Of a stretch of 64,000 nucleotides of DNA, positions 1-11,930 are shown in pieces; the first letter of the stretch is position 1, and every line of letters starts with the position of its first letter. The DNA is taken from the NCBI GenBank assembly GCA_029449245.1, contig JANATF010000001.1, positions 3,224,001 to 3,288,000 on the forward strand. The letters are read 5' to 3'. A program made the translations under genes and the position numbers. The notes beneath the pieces are model-generated. The model had not been told where the DNA came from and searched no databases. It saw only the letters and a program-made list of their open reading frames with translations. The DNA comes from Mortierella alpina. Lineage: Eukaryota; Mortierellomycota; Mortierellomycetes; Mortierellales; Mortierellaceae.

Positions 1-1
1 T

Positions 2-3000
2 CGGACACAGCAGGTCCTCGGCCCTCAGTCGAAGAGCGTCTCCAAAGCCTTGAGGGTCGCTCAGCGAGGCTCGGTCCAATACCGTACCCCACTGTTTCCA
101 AGAGAGCCCTTATCATCATCCTTCTCATCCTCCTTCTCATCATCATCGTCATTCCATATGAGCATCACTGGACAACAGCCCGAAATGAAGCCCGGCAATT
201 TGGCAACAGCAGCAGCACTAACTTCTATTCCGCATATGATGGCCAATGCTTCTGCAAGTGGGCAGCTGTTTACCGTTGGGGATGCAGTAATTCAAGACAT
301 GCATCAACAACAGCCAAATCTGACAGATCGGCTGTTTGCGTCTACGGTGCACCAACAGCATACATCCACAGGATCTTCGCTTCACGGCCTGCAGCGACAA
401 CACCTTCAGCAGCAGAGCCAGGGGCAGTATGGGCAACATTCGGCAGGAAGTCGTGGCGGTGATCTATCAATGCAGGTTTCGCATGACGATAGACACGTTC
501 AGCAAGCCTCGAGCACGCACTCTTCGCAACACGACTCTTTTTCCACCTCACACTCAGCCCGCGAGGAGCCTTCTTTTCCCAGCAACCATCAACAGCACCT
601 TGAGCCCATGACCTACAGCCCCCCCTCATTTATCTCCCCAGCAGATGGATCCCCAACAGTTTCTTCCCCCTCTCACTCCAACCCTGGTGCGCCTACAGAT
701 TTGGCCACCATGGGCAACGTCTCTCAGCCTACACACACCACAGCCTACACGAGCCACCTGTCTACTTCCTCTGATCTTTTCACATCCGCCACGTCCACAC
801 CACCTTTGGTCAACACCAAATTTGATTCAAAGCACTTAAAAACACAGCAGGACCTGTTGCAAGGGCATAGTCAACACCATCAGCGCCAAGCAAGCGGGCC
901 TCAGCAGGATTCTAATGCAGCTACCCAATTTAGCACCGCTCTGCACCAGTTCAGCTCTACCACAGGAGGCCATCCAGATATCTTTCAAACAGAGCCCATG
1001 TCTATCACTAATCCAGTGTCGGGGACTGGTGCGATCTCTGTAAATCCGTTCTCTCCCCTTGACGAGCCATGGAGTTCGTCTACACATGTCGATGGCTCCA
1101 ATCAGCACGCCGCTGTGCACGCAGCTAGTCCCCCTGCACAGTCTTTGAACGTAAAGACGGCCTCTACAGGATTGGACGGCGCTGAGGCAAACAGGATCAG
1201 ACAAGAGCGAGAGTCAAGGCAGCTACAAAAGATTGCGGGGGACGTCTTGGCCATCAAGAAATTTGACCTCAGCATCCTCATGCCGCGGCATATATCGCAA
1301 GAACAGGACGAATTCTTCATTACCTCCACGCTGACAGCGACGAGCATCAGTGGCATCCCGAACCATCTGCTGTTGCTCCCACGCGATGCCAACTATCTTG
1401 CTGACGTGTTCTTTGACGTAAGTTGCCAGAGTTGAAGGGCGACCTTTCTTTTTTTTTTTTTCTTTTTTTTTTCTTTCTTTCTTTCTTTCTTTCTCTACCC
1501 GTCGTCTGAGGTAACATTTTTTTTTTCGTGATACTGCCTCATATTTAGCACGCCTATTTCTACTACCCGATTATAAACCGTGCCACTGTCGAGCTGTGTC
1601 TGATGGAGCCCCAGACACCCCACACGCTCTTTGTACTCAATATCATCTTCATGATCGCGTGCAGGCATTTAGCAAGAACAAGCGACATGAAGCGCGCCAT
1701 TCAGTTCCGAGAACGTGCTCGAGGTAAACACAAGTTGGGACATGTCAAAAACAAAAAACAACTGCCAGTTCTCGCGTTTGTGCCCCTGTTGATCTCATAT
1801 CTCGTTATCCTTGACATCTGGCGGTCTTAGAGGTGCAGCTTCATATTGATAGCAAACTCCGGCACACGCGACTTCAGGGCCTGTTGTTAGGATACTTGGC
1901 TGTCTACGGTCCTTTTAACCCAGTCATTGGCCTGGCTCAGGGATGTGGAACCTACAACGTCCTGGCAACGGCACCGTCCTCTCCAGTCGAGAACCCGTCC
2001 TCACCTCGATCGCCGACCTCCTGCGACGTCTTCTCAGAGCTCCAGGCCGAGTGTCGATCTGTTCACGCCAATAGGGGCGTCATTCATGAAGCAGCTTACC
2101 AGGCCAGGCTTTGGACTTTCTGGGGGTTTTTTATCCGAGACTCTGTCGCTCGATTGTACTTTGGTTGGCCCCACGGACTGGACAGGATGTTCATCTCTGC
2201 AGAGTTGCCCAAGATTGAAGGTTTCGTTGGTGTCGGCGGCAAAAGGAGTCCTCTGAGTGTTCCTATGGGCGACTCGATGGCCTCGGTGACAGGAAAACGT
2301 CGTGGCTCAACCTTCAAGAGGGATAACGCCCAGTCAGATAAAAGGCAGATGACGACGAACGCCGAGAGGGATGGCTCTGAGGATGTTGATCGAGCCACCT
2401 ATCGAAACACGATCCCTGATAATAGCGATGATGAAGACGAGGGCGAGGCTTCGATGTTAAACGTATCTGGAAAGAGGGATGCTCTGCAATTAATCGATGA
2501 GGATGACGACCCAGCAGATCAAGACAGGGACGAGCAAGGACAGCGCAGGCTGCTGTTCGGAATAGATGGCTCGCGCAAGTCTGCTAAAGACGACATCCGA
2601 TCGTTCTCGGTGCTTTCACCAAAGATATTGAGAGAACAGAGCAAGGGCCACCACCAGCTCCCGGCGCAGGTGACGGATCCAGTCGAGATGGATTTGCACA
2701 TGGAGCGCATGAAGCTGCTTCTCGATTCTGAGGAGGATTCCACTGATGGAGGGTCCTACTGCCGTGTCCTGTTCCTGGAAGAAGTTCGTCTCTGGATATT
2801 GGGTCGTCGTGTTGCCCTATATCTAGCTGGAAGGTCCAGCAACAACGCCACAATGTCTGCTTCTGCGTGTCCAACAATGGCCAAGGACGTTGGTGCAGCG
2901 GCTGCACACGAGGGGTCAGATGCAACGTCGACATTGGGTCAGCAAAGTGCCAATTACGCCAGTTTAGGGTCGTTAGCGAACCGTCTGTCCACAGGGCCAC

Positions 3001-4247
3001 ACAATGGCGCTGGCGTCTGGTCCGAGCAAGCGTGGCTGCAAGATCAGGAGCTACAGGCACTTCAAGCGGACTTGATTGCCTGGGACAAGGCCTTGCCAGA
3101 GCACCTGAAGTTCCGACCAGACGTGGACAGTGAAGATGTCAATCACAAAATCAACGGGAAGATGGGTAAGCAGCTACCTTATACATTGATATGGCTATGG
3201 GTCATGAGCATTCCTGTAGACATGATACACTAATGCTGTCGCTATTTGTATTTTCTATCGTTATTTCAAGGCACCTTGACGATGTCCTACTACACCATCA
3301 CCATCATGCTTCAGTCGTCCTACCTTCCTATCCCTCAATTTCTCTCCTCGCGCAGGATGGGCTCCAGAGAGACCTCTGCTAGTTCAGACCGCAACACCGC
3401 CGAGGCCGAAAGCGACTCCACTCCAAAAACCACTTCGACACCTGCCTCAAGCGCAAGAAGTCCCAGCCTGCGCTCCGTCTCCACAGCCACATCCACACCT
3501 GTCGTCACCGCTGCTCCTTCACCTGCAGCGAATCCCAGTTCCGAGACAGACCCTTCCTCTTCTGGAGCACCAAAGACACCTCATGGTCAGGCACTCCTGG
3601 CATCCTCCTCATCCTATTCACCCTCGTCCTTCAAAACTCACCGTCGAACGCCTTCCTCGCGCGAATACTTCAACACCCCACATCAAATCTGTTCTCAACT
3701 CTCCAATGTGTTACTGCATCACGTCGAACTCATGCTGGACTCGTACCCCAACTGGTGCACTGTGGCTGCCAAGGTCAACCATGCCATCACCGCCGCACTC
3801 CGGGTATCGTGTCTGAACGCGCGGCTCAGCAGTAGTTCAGGTCCTGAGCGAGAGGAGGCCAGGGCTGGGTTCAAGATGGGCACGGATCTTTATAAGCGGC
3901 TGGCACGCCTCCCAGGACCTCTGACGATCCGCGATTGGCCTGTGGAAGAGGATATCCAGCTGATGATGGATATCGAGGAAGAATTTAGAGAGATGATGAT
4001 GACCCAGGAAGGGCAGGACCAGTCCTTGTTTTCCTCGGTCTCTGGAGAAGGAGAAGCAGAAGAGGAAGCAGCAGCAGCAGCAACAGCGGAGGCTGAAGTT
4101 AAGCAGTGTGCAAATCCGCCGCCAACAACGAGCTCTGAAAGCGTTCCTTGTGAGGCTTTGGATGCGCGTCGTTCGCCTCAACATCTGTTTGGTCTGGGAG
4201 TGGAGGAGGAGTACAAGTTTGAGTTCCATCAGGACCCGCTGCTGTGA
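2..4247 (+). CDS. Fungal-specific (MHR domain) transcription factor, 5' end missing
   Basis: Probable DNA-binding transcription regulator of the Zn2Cys6 class, acting in the nucleus. The frame is open from base 2, so the gene starts left of the window, and no zinc cluster is visible here; that class assignment is therefore inference. Exons 2-1417, 1549-1723, 1831-3165 and 3271-4247 join in frame. The first exon is disordered and rich in Gln, His, Ser and Thr. From about base 1250 the protein becomes ordered: the segment ending LADVFFD, then HAYFYYPIINRATVE and FIMACRHLAR, has the look of the Fungal_trans (middle homology region) fold. LLLGYLAVYG and WTFWGFFIRDSVARLYFGWP follow. A long acidic, Ser-rich insert (about 2260-2760) splits the domain, and helical segments resume with ELQALQADLIAWDKALPEHL and YYTITIMLQSSYLPI. 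The tail is low complexity. Target genes cannot be predicted. Confidence 0.72.
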
Positions 4248-4363
4248 TAAGGTGTTCAAAAGAGTCGCCATCTTTTTTGTTCTTCTGGATCTCGATCCTG
4301 GTCTTCGAGTATTAAAAAAAATACGGGTTTTTTCCTCTCGATCGAACTTTTATGTTGTGCGAG

Positions 4364-4369
4364 AATAAA
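4364..4369 (+). terminator. Polyadenylation signal of the transcription factor gene
   Basis: A canonical AATAAA lies 117 bases after the stop codon at 4245-4247. The 4248-4583 gap otherwise holds only the facing 3' end of eL42, so these two convergent genes end about 340 bases apart. Confidence 0.5.
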
Positions 4370-4530
4370 CGCCATTCCGGATGATCTTGTCGAGTCCTGC
4401 CTCTGCGTTTTTTTTTCTTTGGAGGGTTTCCTGCAGATATTCAACAATGACCAGAATAATAAAGAAATTGAAAAGGCTGGCAGGCGTTGAGTTGGAAGGA
4501 GAACTTGTCAATCTGGCGATTTTCTTCTTT

Positions 4531-4536
4531 TTTATT
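4531..4536 (-). terminator. Polyadenylation signal of eL42
   Basis: TTTATT on the plus strand is AATAAA on the minus strand, 48 bases past the eL42 stop codon, a normal distance for a short ribosomal-protein mRNA. Confidence 0.5.
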
Positions 4537-4583
4537 GCAAGATAAAAAACAGACTGGAAATGGCGGCAACAACGTTTCGACAT

Positions 4584-5234
4584 TTAGAAAGTAAGAGCCT
4601 GACCTATTGCGCGAAGTGAGAGAAACGAGAGACAGAGAGAGAGAGAGAGAGGTGGAGACAGCGTTAGGATTGAAGAGAAAACGGCACGCCAACAAGAGAA
4701 AAAAAAAGTAGTGAATATTGCAGATCCAATTTCGCTTACCCTTCTGCTTCTTGTCACCACCGAGCTCGAAGTGCTTGCAGCGCTTCAAGGCGATCTGGTG
4801 CTTGTACTTGCAGACCTGGCACTCCAAACGGAGGACAACCTTCTTGGTAGTCTTGGCCTTCTTGTGGAAGACGGGCTTGGTCTGACCACCATAACCGGAC
4901 TGCTTTCTATCATAACGACGCTTTCCTGTTTCCATGAAAGTTGAAAATTGTCCCGACGAAAGGTGAGTTTGGTGTTGTGTTGTGGCCAAGGGCGACAGCA
5001 AACGTACAGAAGTAACAGGAAAGCAGTTATGAAAAACACGCAAGGTTAGTGTCCTGTTGCAGAGAGTTCCATAACTTGCTACCGCTAGCCAAAGCCCTTC
5101 TCGAAAACGAGGAAAACCGTACCCTGAGCGAAGAGCGAAGCCTTGCCGGTCTTGTACTGAGAGACCTTGTGGGCAGTGTGCTTTCTGCAGGTCTTGCCCT
5201 TGCAGTAGGTGTTTCTGGTCTTAGGAACGTTAAC
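4584..5234 (-). CDS. RPL42: 60S ribosomal protein eL42 (L44/L36A)
   Basis: Large-subunit ribosomal protein near the E site. Three exons join in frame: 5234-5123 (begins [16 protein letters not shown]), 4925-4740 ([17 protein letters not shown] to [11 protein letters not shown]) and a 20-base terminal exon 4603-4584 giving GQALTF and the stop. With an initiator Met the product is 106 residues, the usual length. The zinc-binding cysteines (YCKGKTC and LECQVCKYK) are present. The first coding exon seen here begins exactly at the Val that normally follows Met, after an acceptor AG, so the ATG must lie alone in an upstream exon. The intron between the last two exons holds a GA-dinucleotide tract (about 4627-4652). 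Confidence 0.95.
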
Positions 5235-5919
5235 CTAATAGATGGACAGCGAAAACATCGTTAGGACCGATGATCAGCTTAATCCTGTTGAAGGAGAGTA
5301 TGTGCGTGATGGGCGAATCCACGTCCTGGCTATTCCATGTTGATACTGTGTCCCGATTCCTACTACCTGCGGCATCCATGGGCCATCCATTCGATGACTA
5401 TCAATCACGGTCTCTACCCGTTCTGCGGATGCCTGCTCCTGATCTTGGGTTCCTCCTGCGTCTTGTTGTTAAAGCAGTGGTTTCGACAGGCCTTTGTGTA
5501 TAATCTGCTGCAACGGGTATGATCTCAACGACGGTTCGACTTCTGCTTGCGATGATAACTACTGCTGGGGTGTCCTTGAGTAAGATCGCGCTCCTACTCC
5601 TGGCGTTAGAACGGCGTGTAGACTCCAAGATGAAGGAATGCTGAAGAGGCATATATCTCAGTCGAACTAGCGCACTTTGTGGTCAATCCTTTGAATGAGA
5701 TGACCTCCATGCTGCGATCATCCCACCAATCAAGTGTAGCTGGCTCGATGAGTGTGAGAGGCTCCACGTTTTTTCCAATGCGCGATCTTCCTGCCTCGAC
5801 GATTGTCTGCTCCAGGGTGATAGATGGGTATTGATGGCGATGGTGATGGCGATGGATCGATGGATGGGTGTGTCCTTGCGATGGGATTTTGGCAAGCTCC
5901 GCTCTCTCCCCGCACAAAC

Positions 5920-5922
5920 CAT
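5920..5922 (-). other. RPL42: Candidate ATG-only first coding exon of eL42
   Basis: The main eL42 exons lack an initiator codon. Upstream on the same strand, the only ATG I found directly followed by GT is here (donor GTTTGTG). It would give a first intron of about 685 bases and places the start about 110 bases downstream of the armadillo gene's stop. The donor is weak, so this is a guess that an RNA read would settle. Confidence 0.3.
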
Positions 5923-6033
5923 TTCGAGACTGAATAAGTGAAAGAGACTGAATGAATTCCGTACTGGAGACCAAATTATACTCGTAGGGTCGGTCACACG
6001 TGATCTTCACTCTCTCTTTTTCGAGGCACCTTT

Positions 6034-8533
6034 TTATTGCGCACTGCTGTCGAGATCGAGGTTGAGGTTGACTCCATATCGCGTGAGGCGATGGTCCACC
6101 GCCTCTACAGAACACAAAGAAAACCGAGAAATGTGGAGGCGCAGAATGTCAGTAAAGCAGCAATACTGACGACACGGTAGCTAGACAGATATTGAGAGCG
6201 ACATCCCTACCATTATAGTTTGCTATCTCTGCCATGACAACAGCGAGTCGGTTTTGTGCCAGGTCTCCCATCCTTGCCTCCATCTGCAGAAAAATGCACG
6301 TTGCCTCAAGTACACCGTGTGTTTGTATCAAGGTCTCTAGGTCATTTTCTAATCAATCAGGTGCAGTCAAGAGCAAATCAGAAAACAAGCCGGTAGGGTC
6401 ATCGTCATTTGTCCTGCAATCAATCCAGCACACAGTACGACTTACTAGAGCCCCAGATCATGACCACAATGTCCATGATGAGTTCTTCAGCAGGCAAAAC
6501 CTCATGCTCTGGCTTTAGAGGTCTCCTAGCGACGCTTGATACTCCCAAGTTGATGACCAGTATAAAGGCGCCGGACTCAATGAACTGCTTCCGCCAACCC
6601 GGTAGGCGTACAAACTCATGTGTCAAGCTGAGAGTCCAGTATTTCACATCATCGTCTTTCGAGACAAGACACTTTGGAAGTCGCTGTCCAATGCCCGCAT
6701 TCAATGCCTGTAGTTGGAAGACCGCTGTGTATATCCAATATGGCAAGAAACATCATTAGATGCGTGGAAATATCTACCCCATTTTGCAGACCGGAACTCG
6801 TGTCGAGACACTTACGGTCCTGAAGCATCATGTATTTCAGGGTTCGTAATACAACCCTAGAAATGTACGATTCGTCTGCTGCCAACAACACGTTCAGTGA
6901 TCGACAGAGTCCATTCACAGCCTTGAACTGTTCAAGCGCAACACCTATGAGGGATCAAAGGTTGTCAGACCAATGGTCGCTGTTCTCAATGTAATCCCGT
7001 CTTTCAGTCAGTTCATACCTTTGATCGCAAATTCATGCATTAGTCCTATTGCCCAGTAGACCAGCTCAAAATCATCTACGACCGAAGGTGGTCCCTGTTA
7101 GTTTATAGTTGGCTGACCCGAAGCGTTATGGTACACACATCGTCCAGTAGCTCTCTTGCATACTTACCGCTGCGAATGTAGGTGGCCATTAGCAGGACAA
7201 TATCATAGTCAAGCAGCTCTGTCAGATACCACTGGGCATCGTCGTCGTCGTCCATGGTCGAAATAAGTCGCACCAGCGCCTGAAGGCACACTTTAGGCAT
7301 ATTGGCATTTCCAAATGAAAGTCTAGACATCTCGGCCAAAGTTCTGATCAGATCAGCTCTGATGAGCTCTGGGTGTAAGGCGTCTATTTTGTAATGTTTG
7401 CAACACAAAGTTAGATATCTTGTTTTCCCTCCGCACTAGTTCATGCTGAGCTGGCAGAATCGCCTCGGACACCTACCACAAGCAGCTAATTGATGAACTA
7501 CCATGAGCGACCAGTACTGGAGTTCATTGGCCGGCTCGACCTTGACGAGAAAGCGTGAGATGGGCTCCAGAATGCCGTACTGCACCACCTGCTTCCGCCG
7601 AACCTCTATAAAAGATTAAAGATGTCAACTTCTGGCTTGTCGCAAACGTGTACTTTGATATCTCCTGCATCACACTTGTGATTCCCGTACCTGAGCCGGA
7701 AATGAGTTCGCATATTGATACGGCAGCATAGCGGTGCGATTTCTCTCTATTCTCGGCGTCCTTCAACACATTCACTAAGATCTCCAAAGCACCAGCTTCG
7801 ACAAGCGTTGTGCGATTGCCGTCTATCGAGCCAAACGTTGAGTGCGATTAGATGCCGCCTTGAGTACACTGTCGATGTGGTCGGCTGCGATGCAGTCAAT
7901 TCATACCGTTGCGTGTCAGTAGTTGTAATGTTGTTACGCCCTTCCATCGCTCTTCCTCATCACGCGAGTCGGCGATTGTATCCAGAATGAAGCGCAGATT
8001 GTGTTCTAGTTTAACCAACAGCTGCAGAGGTCAGAGACGTCGTTCTAAGGATCGATTGCATATTCAGCACAACAGCTGAGAACATACCTCGCATAACTCT
8101 GTTCAGGAGAATGCGGACAGAGCTAATAGTAATCCAAAAGACGATTGTTAGAGCCACCCGTTCACCAATAACGCCAAACGCGTGCGGGTTCTTGTGGTGT
8201 GGTTGTTTGAGCCTACCTGCCTTGCAGAACGATGCTGTCTGACCGCGCTAACTGAGCCAGCGCATCCATACTGATCTCTGTGAGAATAGAGAGAAACAGA
8301 GATAGGTGAGATTAAGCTGCCAACGAGGAGCAAGGCATCGTCTGTTGAAGCGGAGCGTCGTCAGAATGGGTGTTGAGCCTACTGTCTTCGACCATGCCGA
8401 GAATGTTGCGAGACTCTGGCGGCTCGATGTCAAACAGTGCTGTGGCGTGGCGCACGACCGAATACATCATGAAGACGAGCGACACTCCTGCCGTGAAATA
8501 TATCAGCCTGTCGCCATTCAAGTTGGATGCCAT
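6034..8533 (-). CDS. Membrane-anchored armadillo-like helical repeat protein
   Basis: Function unknown; an alpha-helical scaffold anchored by its N terminus. About 12 exons join in frame to roughly 520 residues. The protein opens with MASNLNGDRLIYF and one hydrophobic stretch (TAGVSLVFMMYSVV), a likely signal anchor. Armadillo/HEAT-like helices follow: SMDALAQLARSDSIVLQ, TTLVEAGALEILVNVLKD, QVVQYGILEPISRFLVK, LVYWAIGLMHEFAIKG and TLIQTHGVLEATCIFLQM. A five-Asp run (SRL-ISTMDDDDDAQW region, near 7245) interrupts one repeat. Most junctions use phase 1, typical of a repeat gene. The last exon (6104-6034) ends RYGVNLNLDLDSSAQ. An in-frame Met six codons upstream (8551) is an alternative start. 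It is divergent from NDC1. Confidence 0.72.
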
Positions 8534-8879
8534 GGGAGAGACTGGAGACAATCCACTTTGGACAAGGTAAAGTTAAACACATAGCTCTGTCTGCTCTCTC
8601 GAGGAGCGCAATCAAAAGCCACCCGCCAATCATTCTTTATTTTCTTGTGCTCCCTCTTGAATTGCACTTCGAATTCGCCTCTGTCCTTTTCGTCTCGACG
8701 ACTTCCTCGACTCTCCATTTTTCGTCTCTCGTCGCTGCTCGTGGCATCGCACCATCGACAGCTGCCTCACGGATCCATAACAGACGCGTGATTCCCAGCA
8801 GTGCTCACTTCTCCAGCCCTCTAATTGTTCGTTGTACGCCGACCCGCTGGACTGAGAACTCGGCTTTACCTTTTATCTC
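8534..8879. promoter_or_regulatory. Shared divergent promoter, armadillo gene / NDC1
   Basis: About 350 bases separate the two divergent start codons. No TATA box is evident. The stretch is moderately CT-rich on the plus strand, like leaders elsewhere in the window. Confidence 0.4.
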
Positions 8880-11441
8880 ATGTTGACACAACTCGAGATC
8901 GCGCGCACAAAGCGCGAGAACCGGCCAAAGCATTCGCTCACCTACAGACTAGCATCGCGCAGGTCATTACATGAGCGGAGTCTAGCCAGTCTCGCGGGCG
9001 TCCTTGGATTCGCATATGTTGCTGCCCTGTCTTCACAACTTGCGCATTTGGGATTCTTTGGTACGACAGGCGCTGTTGCTACAGGATCAGACATCATGCG
9101 AATGGAGACAGGCGTTCTTGAGTGCAGCATTATACTGACTTTTACAATCTTCTTGCGGGTAGGTTTGTACAAGGGCCTGTTCTCCGTTTACACGCTACTT
9201 CTGGCAAGCGCGTACTTCGGATTTGGCGCTTTCCTTGTGGGGTTGAGAAACGCGAGCGTACAAGGTTCGTACCAGGCATATTGATTAGAAGGCGTTTACA
9301 TTGACTTGCGTAGCGATGTGTCCGTGCAATGAACTAGTATGCTGATGCCCAACGCCGCTATCTTGAACGCATCTCAGTCAACCCGAGGCGTTCGCCCACA
9401 GTTTTCCACGATCTGCTGTCGATAGCCTCGGATGTTCGATCTTGGGCTTTGGTTAGCTTTTACGTGATTACAATTAGCAGCCTTCACATCCTGATCCTTG
9501 TTCCTTCAACAACCCTGACGAGGAATTACAACGAGCTGATTGTGTTCATCAAGTAAGTGCGGCATCGACTTACTGCACCATGAATCTTCTGTGGTTTTTT
9601 GAACGCCCCCGTTAACTCATACATCTTTTATATTTCACTCCGCCTTAAGCGAAAAGGGAATTGAGCAAGTCAACGAGCGCTACATTTTGACACGGACGTT
9701 TTCTATCTTTATGGGATTTGCCTTCGGCATGTATCATTTGTTGCTTCAAAAGGACTGGGTCTCTTTTCCGGATGTTCAGGTGAGCGCAGGGCAGCGATCT
9801 CTCGTGGGACAAAGGTGGAATCTGGGACTGCAGATCATTAATCTCTTGTCTGTGTACTTGCATCCTACGCGTAGCTTAACGCTATCAAGTTTGTATACAC
9901 CAATTACTGGACCCGCGTCGTCCTCCAGGCAGCATGGTTCTCATCCAGGATGACAGCAGCTTTCTGGACCGGGTACAACATCCTCCTGAGTCGGTTCTTG
10001 GTGAACATTGCTATGCGACTTGCCTCAGAGGATATCCTGTACCACGCACCACAATACGGGCCTCGATGGTACAGCATAGGATTGGCCACGCGACTGTTAC
10101 TCACGTCATTCTCTCTTGCAGTATTCTTGGAGTCTGTTCATCTTCTTTGCGACCACTTCCTGGTTCAGGTATGTGTAGTCAAAGTGCGGAGAAATCGCCA
10201 AGGATGAAAGCTTGCTACAGCGCAATATCTTACTCTTTGACATTGATCGCATAGAAAATGAATGTTACAGCCACTTCGGTTGATCCGAACGCCTGTATCA
10301 TCACAGGAGTGAAAGCGGATAAATCCAACAGCAGCTCAGAGACGCTCTTGACTTATCACGCTTTCCAGGAACTGGCTCATTTCACTGCACACCAGCCCGC
10401 ACGGCGAACGGATCTCTTTTCTGACACCGCCTGCGTGCCATCTACTTGGAGTCAGCTTTCATCACGCTGCATTGCTATCCTGGATGAGGCTGCGGGCCGC
10501 ATTGATCTGGCATCTTCCACGGCACCTGCGACTGTTGCATCCGATGGAACCCAGGCACTGAACTCTTCTGTTCGTCGACGACTTGCTCCAGGGCAAGGTG
10601 GTGCATTTGAATCCAACATCTTCCGACCTACCAAACACGACCACTTTTTCGATAGCCTCAAGGGACCTAGCACCGAAGAGTTACTGGCAAAGTCCAGGAT
10701 GGAAGCCGACAAAACATTAGCAGAAAAAGACGCAGCAATGAGACCCAACGTCGCAGCATCCAGGGATCGCCTGGAGATTGTCGCATTCCGCTGGATGAAC
10801 AAGACAGTCAGAGAGTTGGTATTGAGTCATCCCGAGATTCAAAAGCAGCTCAAGAAGATTCCCAGCCCACATGTGCTCCATGCTACAGACGACCTTCACC
10901 TGGTTATGTGGTCGTTTCAGAGTATGTTCACAATGGCTGGATTATCACCGCTGGATCTCACTATGCTCGGAATTTATACTCACTTTGCGCGTAACTGATT
11001 TGATATAGGTCTTGCGCGCCTTGTGATGGCATCCTACAAGGAAGACCGATATGGAGTGGTGCAGAAGGATATCCCCAGGATTCTGGAGAGTATGCTCAGA
11101 CTGCTGGTGACTCTCGAAGCATTTATATGGGCGGAAGGACGGACGGTAGCCTATGAGGGCAATTCGTATCCAGCGCCAGTGGATGCACGGAAACTGGTCA
11201 TTACGCAGTCGCGCTCCCTTTGCAAAGGTGAGAGATCCACATGCGGACATTGTGATTTATATGCCAGCCGTCGCATGCTCTGTCGTTTTTCGCTAACCGT
11301 AGAATGGCTCGCTGCGTTCTACTAGCTCTCAAGACGTCTATCTACCAAATCGTGCTTACCTTCCATGACCAGCTCGGCGACTTGACGCTGGCCACAGCAC
11401 ACGCCGATCGTCTGAGGCGCTTCACCGAGTTCCAGGACTAG
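8880..11441 (+). CDS. NDC1: Transmembrane nucleoporin Ndc1
   Basis: Integral pore-membrane nucleoporin that anchors nuclear pore complexes and, in fungi, helps insert the spindle pole body in the nuclear envelope (family knowledge). Seven exons, about 8880-9255, 9340-9551, 9649-9780, 9876-10168, 10255-10921, 11009-11227 and 11326-11441, join in frame. The N-terminal half carries about six hydrophobic segments, such as AGVLGFAYVAALSS, SIILTFTIFLRVGLY, LVSFYVITISSLHILILVP and LATRLLLTSFSLAVFLESV. The C-terminal half is soluble with the family's signatures: AFQELAHFTAHQPARRTDLF followed by a Trp-containing helix, SLARLVMASYKEDRYGVVQ, and KDIPRILESMLRLLVTLEAF. The end is TLATAHADRLRRFTEFQD. I chose the first Met of the long first exon. 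Identification rests on the C-terminal Ndc1/Nup motifs. Confidence 0.85.
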
Positions 11442-11930
11442 TGCGATCTGCAGCATTGCACAAGAGGCACGATTTCTTTTTTTTTTTGCTGCGCCGGCAG
11501 TCTAGATATTGGCCATGATCGCAAAGATATAATACATGCAAAGGCAAATCGACCGATGAGAGGCAACACGCGGTGGGCTGTGGCGTGCAAGGGTCAATGA
11601 GCATTTGTCCGTGTCTTGGCGCAATTTTCATTTTCTGGTTGTTGTCGTTCCTTTGCTTTGCTTTTCCTTTCTTTCCCTCTTCCTCGCTCTCCACTGCTTC
11701 ACTCGCTCCTTGCTCTTTTGCTGTGTTCTCGCCTTCATCTCGACCACTGCATCCACTCGTTGCCGCCCTTGCACAGACTTGGATTATACACACACACCGG
11801 GGCACCAGCGCAACTGACAACGAAGCCGCATACAAAAAAAACATACTATTCACTGCATCCAAGTTTTCGGTCCGGTCAGGAACAATACAGCTGACACTGA
11901 CTCTGCCATTCCAACTGGAACCCCGGCACC
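11442..11930 (+). promoter_or_regulatory. Intergenic region and leader of the EHD gene
   Basis: No gene is seen here. Plus-strand CT-rich blocks (about 11640-11770) resemble the pyrimidine-rich leaders before other genes in this window and probably form the EHD promoter and 5' UTR. Confidence 0.35.

Noticed and set aside
5606-6115. Longer last exon of the armadillo gene down to 5606
   Set aside because: The donor and acceptor (6211/6104) join in a different frame that ends naturally at 6034; the longer frame contains simple repeats and is likely non-coding.
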